From the NCBI GenBank assembly GCA_026391675.1, contig JAPLDQ010000012.1, positions 62,001 to 126,000 on the forward strand: DNA of 64,000 bases, written 5' to 3'. Each line of letters starts with the position of its first letter. Position 1 is the stretch's first letter. The position numbers and the translations under genes were made by a program. This stretch comes from Bacteroidota bacterium. Lineage in GTDB: Bacteria > Bacteroidota > Bacteroidia > Bacteroidales > JACABE01. Shown here piece after piece: positions 45,001-54,255 of the stretch. The notes under the pieces are model-generated. The model was given only the letters and a program-made list of their open reading frames with translations, was not told the origin of the DNA and ran no database searches.

Positions 45001-48000
45001 AATAATATCGGAAATTCAACATATGGCAGTGTTGCTATTGGTACACTTGGAACTACAACGGCTGCATGTTATTTATATGGTATAAATTCACTTGGAACCG
45101 GTGCTATTACAATTGGGAATACAACAGGTACAGGGAATATTATTCATAATCTTTGCAATAATGGTTTTGGTACCGGTTTAATTTATGCTATTTCAAATAG
45201 CGGAGCAATAACAGGTTTAAGCAAAATCAATTATAATGCTATTGATAGTCTGTTTTTCCCTACAACAGCATCCTCTTCAAATTGTTACCTTATTAATAAC
45301 ACAACAGCTGCTGCAACTGATTCTTTATATATTACAAATAATATTTTTGGCAGTAATGCAGCAAGTTTTACAGGGACTTCAGGTGGTTCAGGTATTTTTT
45401 ATGGTATATATCAAATTGGATCTCCATTTAAAACAGTAATCAGTAATAATGTTTTTAACAATATGAGTGTTAAAACATCCGGTACAATTGGTTTAATCTG
45501 GAATAATTATACAGCACCGGCTAATGGAATTAAAATTATTCAAAACAATTCAATAATTAATGGCTTTAACAGAATACTTGCTACAAATACTGCTAGTTTT
45601 TATTGTTATTATGATATATTAAATTCTCCATCTACCGCAAACATTACAATTTCAGGTAATAATTTTTCAAAAATCACTTCAAATACAACTGGTGTAAATA
45701 GTTTCTTCGGTATTTATAATACTTCATCCAACAATCCTTCTTTAAATGTATATAATAATATATTAGATTCCATCTCATTTAACGGAACATCCAACATTAA
45801 TCTTATTTACTTGAATGGATTTGGCGGTACTGCAGGCACTCCAAATTTAGTTTATGGAAACAGAGTTTCAAATTTCACAAGTAGTGCCAATGCTTTAACG
45901 ATATATGGAATTTATATAGGTCCTCAAAGTTTATATGTTAATATTTACAATGACAGTGTTCAGAATATTACACTTTCCGGTAACTCTACTTTATGTGGCA
46001 TTTATGGAGGTGGTACAACCAATTTGAATAAATTTTATAACAACAGCATTAATAACCTAAGCAATACTTCAAATGGTGTTATTCAAGGTATATTTATAAA
46101 TAGTGGAAATACTATGAATATATACCAAAATGCCATTAATTCTATCTCAAGTTTGGGAACTGTATATGGAATAATAATTAATGGAGGTACAACTATTAAT
46201 ATTTACCAGCATAAAACAATAGGAACAAAAAATTACAGTCTGTACGGTTTAACATCAGGAGGTGCGACTGCAGCTGCCAGGGGTATTACTGTAATTGCAG
46301 GTACTAATGTTAATATTTATAAAAATAATATTTACAATATCAGCAATACAAGTAGTGGAAGTTTATCAGGGTTGGTAAGTGGAATTATTTTAGGCGGAGG
46401 AATAAATGACAGTGTTTTCAATAATACTATTGGTGATTTAACAGCTCCGTCAGCAAACGTCTCAGATGCTATTACAGCTATTGCAGTAAATTCTAATACA
46501 GCGTTGTCAAACTATTATCTGTTTTATAATACAATAAACCTGAATGCTATATCATCAGGAGCAGTTTTTGGGACTACAGGAGTATCTCATGTTACCAGTG
46601 CAACTGCTACTACTGCAAATCTCACTTTAAGAAACAATATTATTGTTAACACTTCAACACCTTCTGGAGGGGGTATTTCAGCAGCTTATCGCAGATCAAG
46701 TGCTTTATTGGCAAATTATAATGCTACTTCAAATAATAATCTGTTTTATTCAGGAACTCCAGGTGCAACAAGACCAATAATGTTTGATGGAACAACAGCA
46801 TTTCAGACTTTAGCCAACTATAAATTTGCTGTGGGAACCCGTGATGCAGCATCTGTTACAGAAAATCCTAACTGGGCGAGCACAACAGGTTCTGCAGCAA
46901 AATATCTCCACATAAATAATACTATTCTTACCGCAATTGATAATGGTGCTGTAAACATTCCAACGATAACAGATGATATTGATAATGATATCCGTCAGGG
47001 AAATGCCGGATATACAGGATTAGGTACTTCACCGGATATGGGTGCTGATGAATTTGATTTAATATGCGGAGGAATGCCTGGTGCATCTACAATTCTTAAA
47101 GCAATACCAGTTATATGTGCCGGTTCTACCGATTCATTATGGCTTAGCACCATATATTTACTTCCGGGAATTTCATATCAATGGGCATCTTCTCCAAATT
47201 ACGGAGGTCCATATACCAATCTGGATACAAATGCAAATCAACCAACTGGAGTTCTTACTGTCACAACTTATTTTAGATGTATAATCAAATGTACAAATAC
47301 AGGTGATTCTATTATTACACCTATTGATTCAATAATTGTATCTCCTACTTCACATGGTGGTTTAGCCACTGCTGTTCCATCAATGGTGTGTTTTAGTACA
47401 TCAACAACGATAACTTTATCAGCATATACAGGAAATATTCAATGGCAATCTTCTCCTGATAGCCTTGTATGGACTAATATAACAGGTCAATCATCACCTA
47501 CATTGTCAACTGGAAATCTTACAACTTATTTTTATTATCGTGCTATTGTAACCAGTAGTCCTTGTTCGCCCGACACGTCTACTGTTGCCAAAGTTACAAT
47601 TGACCCATCAACTGTTGCCAGTATTTCTTATTCAGGTACACCTTATTGTAATTCACTTACAACGCCACAAGCAGTAACACTTACCGGTGCTACAGGAGGA
47701 ACATATTCAGCAGCTGCCGGTCTTAGTATAAATGCTACAACTGGTGCAATTACCCCAAGTACAAGTACTTCAGGCACTTTTACTGTAACATATACTATTG
47801 CTGCTGCAGGTATTTGTAATACGGTCACGACAACAACATCAGTAACAATAGTAACATCTCCTGCTGCAACTATAAGTTATGCAGGAACACCTTACTGTAA
47901 AACATTAATAACAGCTCAAAATATAACTTTAACAGGAACAGCCGGAGGAACATATACTGTATCGCCTGCCGGTCTTACAATAAATGCTGCAACGGGAGCT

Positions 48001-51000
48001 GTAACACCAAGTACAAGTACATCTGGTACATATACTGTCACTTATACTATTGCTGCTGCAGGAGCATGTCCTACTGTCACAACACAAACATCAGTTACTA
48101 TTAATGCATTACCTACAGCAAGCATTTCATATTCAGGAACGCCTTATTGTAACTCAATTACAACGCCTCAATCTGTTACACTTACCGGTGCTGCCGGAGG
48201 AACGTTCACTTCAACTACTGGTCTTAGTATAAATGCAGTTAACGGAGATATTACTCCAAGCACAAGTACAGCAGGAACTTACACTGTTACTTATATTATT
48301 GCTGCTGCAGGCGGATGTGCAACTGTCACAACAACCTCTTCTGTTACTATAACAGCATTACCTGCAGCTACTATAAGCTATGCAGGATCACCTTACTGTA
48401 AAACATTAATTACGGCTCAAAGTGTAACATTAACAGGCTCTGCAGGAGGAACATATATAGCATCACCTGCAGGTCTTACAATAAATGCTGCTACAGGAGC
48501 TGTAATTCCGAGTACAAGTACGGCAGGGACATATACGGTTACCTATACCATAGCTGCTGCAGGTGGTTGCCAGACTGTTACTACAACAACAACTGTTACT
48601 ATTAATGCTCTTCCTACAGCCAGTATTTCATATGCAGGTACTCCTTATTGTAATTCACTTACGACTGCTCAGTCTGTCACACTTACCGGTGCTGCCGGAG
48701 GAACTTTCACTTCAACTACCGGTCTGAGTATAAATACTGCTAACGGAGATATAACACCAAGTACAAGTACAGCAGGAACATATACAGTTACTTATATTAT
48801 TGCTGCTGCTGGAGGTTGCAGTACTGTTACAACTACTGCTTCAGTTACTATAACAGCATTACCTGCAGCTACAATTAACTATGCAGGATCACCTTACTGT
48901 AAAACATTAATAACAGCTCAAAGTGTAACTTTAACAGGCTCTGCAGGAGGAACATATACAGCTTTACCTGCAGGCCTTACTATTAATGCTGCAACGGGAA
49001 GCGTAACTCCAAGTACAAGTACGGCAGGGACATATACTGTAACTTATACAATTGCTGCTGCAGGTGGTTGCCAGACAGTAACTACTACAACAACAGTTAC
49101 TGTTAATGCTTTACCGGTTGCAAGTATTTCTTATGCAGGAACTCCATTCTGTCAAACCCTTATAACTGCTCAATCAGTTACGATTACTGGTGCTGGTGGC
49201 GGAACTTTCACCTCTACTGCAGGACTTAGCATTAATACTTCAACTGGTGCAATTACACCAAATACAAGTACAGCAGGAACTTATACGGTTACCTACATTA
49301 TTGCTGCGGCAGGAGGATGTGCTACAGTTACAACTACTGCTTCAGTTACAATAACAGCATTACCTGCAGCTACTATAAATTACGCAGGATCTCCTTATTG
49401 TAAAACATTAACAACAGCACAAAGTGTAACATTAACAGGCTCTGCTGGAGGAACATATTCAGCATTACCTGCAGGTCTGACGATAAACGCTGCAACGGGA
49501 GGCGTAACACCGAGTACAAGTACAGCAGGGACTTATACTGTTACCTATACCATTGCTGCTGCAGGTGGTTGCCAGACAGTAACTACAACAACAACTGTTA
49601 CTATCAATGCTTTACCGGTGGCAAGTATTTCTTATGCTGGTTCTCCATTCTGTCAAACCCTTACAACTGCTCAATCAGTTACAATTACTGGTGCCAATGG
49701 CGGAACTTTCACTTCAACTACTGGATTGAGCATAAATACTGCTAACGGAGATATTACCCCAAACACAAGTACAGCAGGAACCTATACCGTTACCTATATT
49801 ATTGCTGCTGCAGGTGGATGTGCTACTGTTACAACTACTGCTTCAGTTACAATTACAGCATTACCATCAGCAACAATAAGCTATGCAGGATCACCTTACT
49901 GCAAAACATTAACGACAGCTCAAAGTGTAACACTTACCGGAACTACAGGAGGAACATATTCAGCATTACCTGCAGGTCTGACGATAAACGCTGCGACGGG
50001 AGGCGTAACTCCAAGTACAAGTACGGCAGGAACATATACTGTTACCTATACCATTGCTGCTACTGGCGGATGTACTACAGTTACTACAACATCAACAGTT
50101 ACTATCAATGCTTTACCGGTGGCAAGTATTTCTTATGCAGGCTCTCCATTCTGTCAAACCCTTACAACTGCTCAATCAGTTACAATTACTGGTGCAAGTG
50201 GTGGAACTTTCACCTCTACTGCAGGACTTAGTATTAATACTTCAACAGGTACAATTACACCAAATACAAGTACAGCCGGAACTTACACTGTTACATACGT
50301 TATTGCTGCTGCAGGTGGATGTGCTACAGTTACAACAACTGCTTCAGTTACAATTACAACATTACCATCAGCAACAATAAGCTATGCAGGTTCACCTTAC
50401 TGTAAAACATTAACAACGGCTCAAAGTGTAACACTTACCGGAACTACAGGAGGAGCATATTCAGCATCACCTGCAGGTCTTACTATAAATGTTGCAACAG
50501 GAGGAGTAACTCCAAGTACAAGTACGGCAGGAACTTATACAGTTACCTATACCATTGCTGCTACTGGCGGATGTACTACAGTTACTACAACATCAACAGT
50601 TACTATCAATGCTTTACCGGTGGCAAGTATTTCATATGCCGGAACTCCATTCTGCCAAACCCTTACAACTGCTCAATCAGTAACTATTACAGGTGCCAGT
50701 GGAGGAACTTTCACATCAACAACAGGACTAAGTATCAATACTTCAACAGGTGCAATAACACCAAACACAAGTACAGCAGGAACATACACGGTTACCTATA
50801 TTATTGCTGCTGCAGGTGGATGTGCTACAGTTACAACAACTACTTCAGTAACAATTACAGCATTACCATCAGCAACAATAAGCTATGCAGGATCACCTTA
50901 CTGTAAAACATTAACAACAGCTCAAAGTGTAACACTTACCGGAACTACAGGAGGAGCATATTCAGCATTACCTGCAGGACTTACTATAAACGCTGCAACC

Positions 51001-54000
51001 GGAGGAGTAACTCCAAGTACAAGTACGGCAGGAACTTATACAGTTACCTATACCATTGCTGCTACTGGCGGATGTGCTACAGTAACTACAACAACAACAG
51101 TTACTATCAATGCTTTACCGGTGGCAAGTATTTCTTATGCCGGAACACCATTCTGTCAAACCCTTACTACTGCTCAATCAGTTACAATTACTGGTGCAAG
51201 TGGTGGAACTTTTACTTCAACTGCTGGTTTAAGTATTAATACATCAACTGGTGCTATAACACCTAACACAAGTACAGCCGGAACTTACACGGTTACATAC
51301 GTTATTGCTGCTGCCGGTGGTTGTGCCACAGTTACTACAACAACTTCAATTACAATTACAGCATTACCTATTGCAAGCTTTACTTATTCTTCAGATACTT
51401 ATTGCAGTAATGTTGCAAATCCTTTACCAAGCTATATTAATGGTGGAAGTGCTGGTACATATTCTGCTTCACCTGTTGGATTAAGTTTTGTTAGTACGAC
51501 AACAGGTCAGATTAATTTATCTGCCAGTACAGCAGGTACATATACAATTACTAATACTAAAAGTGCTTTAAATGGATGTCCTGCTGTAACAGCTTTTGAT
51601 ACGATAACTATTTTTGCCGCACCTACTGCAACGATTACATATACTGCTAACCCATTCTGTAAAACTGTTACAACTTCTCAGGCAGTTACAAGAACTGGAA
51701 CAGCAGGAGGAATATATTCAGCTCTACCGGCTGGACTAACACTTGATTCACTTACCGGTGCTGTAACACCAAGTACCAGCACAGCAGGAACTTATACTGT
51801 TACTTATACAATTGCAGCTGCCGGAGGATGTAATACTGTTACAATAACAACATCAGTAACTATAACTACCGCACCAACCGCAACAATTAGCTATGCCGCC
51901 ACTCCTTATTGTCAATCGCTAACAACTGCTCAAAGTGTAACATTTACAGGTAACACAGGCGGAACATATTCTGCAGTACCTGCAAGTCTTTCAATCATTG
52001 CAGCAACCGGGGCAATAACACCGAATACAAGTTCAGCAGGGACTTATACTGTTACTTATACCATTGCAGCAGCTGGTGGATGTGCAACTGTAACAGCCAC
52101 AACAACAGTTACTATAACAGCTTCACCAACTGCAACGATATTATATGCCGGTTCACCTTATTGTAAAAGCCTTACAACTTCTCAGGCAGTTACAAGAACG
52201 GGTATTGCTGGAGGAAAATACACAGCATTACCAGTCGGACTAACACTTGATTCACTTACCGGTGCTGTAATTCCAAGCACCAGTACAGCCGGAACATATA
52301 CAGTAACTTATACCATTGCAGCAGCCGGAGGTTGTAATACCGCTACATTTACAACTTCAGTAACAATTACAGCAGTTCCTATTGCCAGCTATACCTATTC
52401 TGCAAATATATACTGCAGTAATGGAACAAATCCTTTACCAAGTTATTATGGCGGTGGTAGTGCAGGAACATTCTCTGCTACTCCCGTTGGATTAAGTTTT
52501 GTAAGTACTACTACAGGCCAGATAAATCTATCGGGTAGTACCGGGGGGACATATATAATTACAAATACTAAAACTGCAAGTGGATGTCCTTCAGCAACAG
52601 CTGCGGATACCATAACAATTACAACAGCACCGTCTGCTACAATTACTTATGCAGGTTCACCGTTCTGCAGAACGGTAACAACTGCACAAGCAGTAACCCG
52701 TACCGGAACTGCAGGAGGAACTTATTCATTTACACCACTAGGATTATCAATTAATACTTCAACCGGTGCTATAACACCAAGTACCAGTACTGCAGGGTCT
52801 TACTCTGTTACTTATACTATGGCTGCAACAGGTGGTTGTAATACAATTACTACATCTACAACCGTAACTATTACAAATGCACCAACTGCTTCCATTAATT
52901 ATACAACAGCACCATATTGTAATTCTGACACCAATTCTAAGGCAGTAATACGTATAGGTACTGCCGGCGGAACTTATACTGCAGCACCTGCAGGATTAAC
53001 TTTAAACTCATCAACCGGTGCTATAAAACCCAGTACAAGTACACCCGGAACTTATACTGTTTCCTATACTATTGCAGCAGCCGGAGGTTGTGCAACGGTA
53101 ACAGCTACAAAATCTGTAACTATAACAGCTTTACCAACTGCGTCAATTTCTTATGCTGGAAATCCATTCTGTACATCAGTAACCACTTCACAGAGTGTAA
53201 CATTGGTAGGAAACACAAGTGGTACTTATTCTGCATTACCTGTGGGTCTTACTTTAAATACCAATACAGGTGCAATAATACCAAGTACAAGTACTCCAGG
53301 AAATTATCATGTTACTTATACTATTGTTGCGGCAGGTGGTTGCCCAAAAGTAACTGATTCTGTTCAGGTAACTATAACATTACAACCAATACTTAAAGAT
53401 TCAAGCAATGCTCCTATCTGCGAACAAGAAAGTTTACTACTATATTCAACATTTATTAATGGAGCAACATATCATTGGAGCGGACCAAATGGCTGGGGTT
53501 CTCCACAACAAAATCCTGTTGTATCTCCATTTGCTTCAGTTTTATTATCCGGACTTTATACTGTGAATGTTACCGGAATTCCCGGTGGTTGCCCTGATAT
53601 GAGTGCAAGTATTCCAATTGTTGTAAATCCAAAACCAGTTGCTAATTTCTCTCATACACCTGTTTATCCTGAAATGGGTGAAGATATTTATCTGACATAT
53701 ACAGGAACAACAGCAAATCTTTGGAATTGGTATCTCAATGGCATCTTGTTTTCAAATGTTGAAAAACCCGTTTTCAGATTAGATAATTATGGAAACTCTA
53801 TGATTTACTTATATGTACAAAATACATTTGGTTGTAAAGACACTGTTTCTAAATTTATTTATGTTAAAGAACTTAGTAAAATCTGGATGCCAAATGCATT
53901 TACACCTGATGGAGATGGATATAACGATATATATATGGTTTATGCCGTTAATCCTGTTAAAAAATTCAGTATGAGAATATTTAACAGATGGGGTCAGATG

Positions 54001-54153
54001 GTGTTTGAAACGGAAAATATTACTGAAGGTTGGGACGGAAGATATAAAGGTGAAGAATGTCCTATCGGAACTTACGTGGTAGTTATTAACTACACACAAA
54101 GTCAGATAGATCAGTCATTCGAATTAAATCAATCTGTTACACTCATACGTTAA
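39064..54153 (+). CDS. Giant (5029-residue) T9SS type B surface protein with beta-helix and repeat array
   Basis: One uninterrupted frame. A signal peptide (cleavage near LRAQ) is followed by three related right-handed beta-helix modules, starting near residues 20, 786 and 1567. Each opens with a YATLKxAFxxIN/IDLNGADxVTIDG pattern and continues with strands of the NNTI/NNNIG type. The helix ends near DMGADEFDL (2660). Ig-like segments lead to 23 repeats of about 84 residues (2851-4775). Then come an Ig-like and a PKD-like domain, and a type B sorting domain (WMPNAFTPDGDGYNDIY ... SVTLIR), the gliding-motility-associated kind. Likely role: adhesin or surface stalk. It is threonine, serine, alanine and glycine rich with few lysines in the array. 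Confidence 0.95.
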   Translation: MRKIYTLFTFFVLLLLNFTVLRAQVTVSGSAGGNGTYGTLKLAFDALNLQTTQAGNNIVIQITANTVESATAVLYQPSVSSWASLKIYPTVGGLSISGNIAGPIIDLNGADKVTIDGRISASGTTADLTIINTSTSNTSGTSTIRLIESAENNMVKYCNIKGSTTDPTGGVIYFATSTAGNGNDNDTISYCNISSTSNVLRSINAIFSFGSASHDNSADFINNNNIFDFFNPSITSAGINISGNSTAWNINGNSFYESTTFTPSAGVVYYAININNGTNGDNFNITNNFIGGNAPLCAGTLTKSANSNLFYGMYLNLITATGNNIQGNIIKNINWNNSSKADWYAMFINSGKVDIGTLNKNIIGDSVGTGSITVTNAISNGLVYGIYHKGTGTIQNNDIGSINAANTTAANATMLYGIYLYSFGNLNVNNNLIGSLTTSGSFSTSSTATSNAQILTGIFNNGTGNITINNNTIANIANGATGSFNHLTHGINNNNTTSAFTISNNTIRDIKISNANASTDQNSSIIGILAYSPSGSQIVSGNTVYNLTNTNILASGQNMIGLYINCGTATQNTFSNNLISSFLSNSASIFYGIKIQAGANLLSNNIIYIDGNSASTNYGLYENGAAGNNNILYFNTVYLAGSPNSGSANSFALYSNSNLNTRNFRNNIFFNARSNSGSANGTHYAAFFNYNNNASLTLNYNDYFANGIGGVLGYFNLSPVTNLPIVTGNDVNSLNINPSFINAGGTNAIDYMPLVILTGQSATGITTDYFSVNRFMPTMGAIESSNVDVYSSNVYQSTYATLKDAFAAINAGTHQGALTLKIKGSTTETATALLNASGVGSANYTSVYIYPTASGITIGGSLAAPIVDLNGTDHVCFDGRVNATGIIADLIITNADISTAANNSTIRFRESAENNSIKYCNVKGSNKTANSGIIYFSTSAAGNGNDNDTINFCNISSETSGRTLNAIYAEGSSGFVNNNIVISDNNIFNYFNPAMNSAGIYTSSYNSGWIINNNSFFDTSTFSPTATVNYYGIKINSATGNGGNFLVSNNYIGGNSALCNGLLNKAATSSNAFIGIDVAVGNTAASSIQANIIKKVNWLNNATAVSNWTGINIPSGLVTVTGNLIGSVNGIDSLIVTNSTYTTAQPFIIGIASQSSDAVTIQNSTIGALRSANNDNPSPTGIYGIFTSGTGTYNISNNTIGSLTTSNSIYASSTSSGNQQDIFGIYCLNSGTLNISGNTIANLTNATSYPSATNPGRIKGIALVNAGTANVSANTVRDLNNNSPSGLAANDTIAAIIGIQVNNSSAGSGNRSVSANSIYNLSNTNASIGSNVIGFYCDGDNVTTNTFAGNFIYNFSGNSSTVFYGIRNNNGINKIYNNIINLGSNSVNSIYGIWENSPVSSSIDTIYFNTVYIGGTPTTSAASSYALYSNAISGTFNKSIKNNIFYNARSNSGSASGKHYAAYFNYNSVSNLSLNYNDYYAPGSGGWIGHYNSSDIGTLPALISAIGQDANSLNINPNLVNPGSANPGDYRPTAALSGISIVLIPTDYYSVTRSTTAPTMGALETSNVDVYVSNVFQSSYATLKQAFDFINSGAHTGILTVKIKGNTIETAPAVLNASGSGSANYSSVTVIPVGIRTVTGAITAGSPLIDLNGADNVTINGLNNGTDSLILTNTTVSSSAGTSTIRFIADASNDTIMNCTILGACNPTSATAAGIILFSTGTTTGNDKNVISTNSIGNITGFNPTSVITSSGTSGAISNDSITITGNKIYNWYATNGANAINITANSSAWDINNNKFYQTAAQSGLISGSYLKCIYINSGSAYSISNNNIGYANANSSGMFTNTGGRFTGIDINVASNPVSNIQGNTINNINWTTASGANSLGGAIFNGIIVNGGKVNIGNTTSNTIGSSTGVGSSSSGIYITSTTSNAAIVPIYVNSDASCNISNNNIGAIATGGTAAIGYYFYGISIDEGGNHIVNQNNIGNSTYGSVAIGTLGTTTAACYLYGINSLGTGAITIGNTTGTGNIIHNLCNNGFGTGLIYAISNSGAITGLSKINYNAIDSLFFPTTASSSNCYLINNTTAAATDSLYITNNIFGSNAASFTGTSGGSGIFYGIYQIGSPFKTVISNNVFNNMSVKTSGTIGLIWNNYTAPANGIKIIQNNSIINGFNRILATNTASFYCYYDILNSPSTANITISGNNFSKITSNTTGVNSFFGIYNTSSNNPSLNVYNNILDSISFNGTSNINLIYLNGFGGTAGTPNLVYGNRVSNFTSSANALTIYGIYIGPQSLYVNIYNDSVQNITLSGNSTLCGIYGGGTTNLNKFYNNSINNLSNTSNGVIQGIFINSGNTMNIYQNAINSISSLGTVYGIIINGGTTINIYQHKTIGTKNYSLYGLTSGGATAAARGITVIAGTNVNIYKNNIYNISNTSSGSLSGLVSGIILGGGINDSVFNNTIGDLTAPSANVSDAITAIAVNSNTALSNYYLFYNTINLNAISSGAVFGTTGVSHVTSATATTANLTLRNNIIVNTSTPSGGGISAAYRRSSALLANYNATSNNNLFYSGTPGATRPIMFDGTTAFQTLANYKFAVGTRDAASVTENPNWASTTGSAAKYLHINNTILTAIDNGAVNIPTITDDIDNDIRQGNAGYTGLGTSPDMGADEFDLICGGMPGASTILKAIPVICAGSTDSLWLSTIYLLPGISYQWASSPNYGGPYTNLDTNANQPTGVLTVTTYFRCIIKCTNTGDSIITPIDSIIVSPTSHGGLATAVPSMVCFSTSTTITLSAYTGNIQWQSSPDSLVWTNITGQSSPTLSTGNLTTYFYYRAIVTSSPCSPDTSTVAKVTIDPSTVASISYSGTPYCNSLTTPQAVTLTGATGGTYSAAAGLSINATTGAITPSTSTSGTFTVTYTIAAAGICNTVTTTTSVTIVTSPAATISYAGTPYCKTLITAQNITLTGTAGGTYTVSPAGLTINAATGAVTPSTSTSGTYTVTYTIAAAGACPTVTTQTSVTINALPTASISYSGTPYCNSITTPQSVTLTGAAGGTFTSTTGLSINAVNGDITPSTSTAGTYTVTYIIAAAGGCATVTTTSSVTITALPAATISYAGSPYCKTLITAQSVTLTGSAGGTYIASPAGLTINAATGAVIPSTSTAGTYTVTYTIAAAGGCQTVTTTTTVTINALPTASISYAGTPYCNSLTTAQSVTLTGAAGGTFTSTTGLSINTANGDITPSTSTAGTYTVTYIIAAAGGCSTVTTTASVTITALPAATINYAGSPYCKTLITAQSVTLTGSAGGTYTALPAGLTINAATGSVTPSTSTAGTYTVTYTIAAAGGCQTVTTTTTVTVNALPVASISYAGTPFCQTLITAQSVTITGAGGGTFTSTAGLSINTSTGAITPNTSTAGTYTVTYIIAAAGGCATVTTTASVTITALPAATINYAGSPYCKTLTTAQSVTLTGSAGGTYSALPAGLTINAATGGVTPSTSTAGTYTVTYTIAAAGGCQTVTTTTTVTINALPVASISYAGSPFCQTLTTAQSVTITGANGGTFTSTTGLSINTANGDITPNTSTAGTYTVTYIIAAAGGCATVTTTASVTITALPSATISYAGSPYCKTLTTAQSVTLTGTTGGTYSALPAGLTINAATGGVTPSTSTAGTYTVTYTIAATGGCTTVTTTSTVTINALPVASISYAGSPFCQTLTTAQSVTITGASGGTFTSTAGLSINTSTGTITPNTSTAGTYTVTYVIAAAGGCATVTTTASVTITTLPSATISYAGSPYCKTLTTAQSVTLTGTTGGAYSASPAGLTINVATGGVTPSTSTAGTYTVTYTIAATGGCTTVTTTSTVTINALPVASISYAGTPFCQTLTTAQSVTITGASGGTFTSTTGLSINTSTGAITPNTSTAGTYTVTYIIAAAGGCATVTTTTSVTITALPSATISYAGSPYCKTLTTAQSVTLTGTTGGAYSALPAGLTINAATGGVTPSTSTAGTYTVTYTIAATGGCATVTTTTTVTINALPVASISYAGTPFCQTLTTAQSVTITGASGGTFTSTAGLSINTSTGAITPNTSTAGTYTVTYVIAAAGGCATVTTTTSITITALPIASFTYSSDTYCSNVANPLPSYINGGSAGTYSASPVGLSFVSTTTGQINLSASTAGTYTITNTKSALNGCPAVTAFDTITIFAAPTATITYTANPFCKTVTTSQAVTRTGTAGGIYSALPAGLTLDSLTGAVTPSTSTAGTYTVTYTIAAAGGCNTVTITTSVTITTAPTATISYAATPYCQSLTTAQSVTFTGNTGGTYSAVPASLSIIAATGAITPNTSSAGTYTVTYTIAAAGGCATVTATTTVTITASPTATILYAGSPYCKSLTTSQAVTRTGIAGGKYTALPVGLTLDSLTGAVIPSTSTAGTYTVTYTIAAAGGCNTATFTTSVTITAVPIASYTYSANIYCSNGTNPLPSYYGGGSAGTFSATPVGLSFVSTTTGQINLSGSTGGTYIITNTKTASGCPSATAADTITITTAPSATITYAGSPFCRTVTTAQAVTRTGTAGGTYSFTPLGLSINTSTGAITPSTSTAGSYSVTYTMAATGGCNTITTSTTVTITNAPTASINYTTAPYCNSDTNSKAVIRIGTAGGTYTAAPAGLTLNSSTGAIKPSTSTPGTYTVSYTIAAAGGCATVTATKSVTITALPTASISYAGNPFCTSVTTSQSVTLVGNTSGTYSALPVGLTLNTNTGAIIPSTSTPGNYHVTYTIVAAGGCPKVTDSVQVTITLQPILKDSSNAPICEQESLLLYSTFINGATYHWSGPNGWGSPQQNPVVSPFASVLLSGLYTVNVTGIPGGCPDMSASIPIVVNPKPVANFSHTPVYPEMGEDIYLTYTGTTANLWNWYLNGILFSNVEKPVFRLDNYGNSMIYLYVQNTFGCKDTVSKFIYVKELSKIWMPNAFTPDGDGYNDIYMVYAVNPVKKFSMRIFNRWGQMVFETENITEGWDGRYKGEECPIGTYVVVINYTQSQIDQSFELNQSVTLIR
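47614..53388 (+). repeat. 23-unit tandem repeat array, about 250 bases per unit
   Basis: Units begin with [AV]xISYAGxPxC and end with TVTITALP or TVTINALP. Units 2-15 alternate strictly between type A (PYCKTL, GLTINAATG, TIAA) and type B (PFCQTL or PYCNS, GLSIN[TA], IIAAAGGC), giving a higher-order period of about 500 bases. Units 16 and 20 are a divergent type C (YCSN...NPLPSY...FVSTTTGQINLS). The last units are more diverged. Confidence 0.93.
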
Positions 54154-54176
54154 ATAATTAATCTTTTTTCACAAAT

Positions 54177-54232
54177 ATTTTAGTCCTGTCTTTTTGTTTA
54201 GCTCAGAGCTTTACAAAAGATAGGACTGAAAT
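54177..54232 (+). terminator. Long stem-loop between the giant gene and mqnE
   Basis: AGTCCTGTCTTTTTGT pairs with ACAAAAGATAGGACT with one G-U pair and one bulge, and the stem extends outwards through TTTT/GAAA. It could end the giant transcript, though no T run follows the right arm. Confidence 0.65.
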
Positions 54233-54255
54233 TTATACTAAATAAATTATTTTAA

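Noticed and set aside
49818-50906. Open frames reading CYCYNYCFSYNYS or YYSYYNINSYYQCF inside the giant gene
   Set aside because: They are other-frame readings of the repeat array and lack starts, ribosome sites and family features.
47614-53388. CRISPR array or non-coding satellite
   Set aside because: Units are about 250 bases, stay in one reading frame, and differ mainly at synonymous or conservative positions; there are no spacers.
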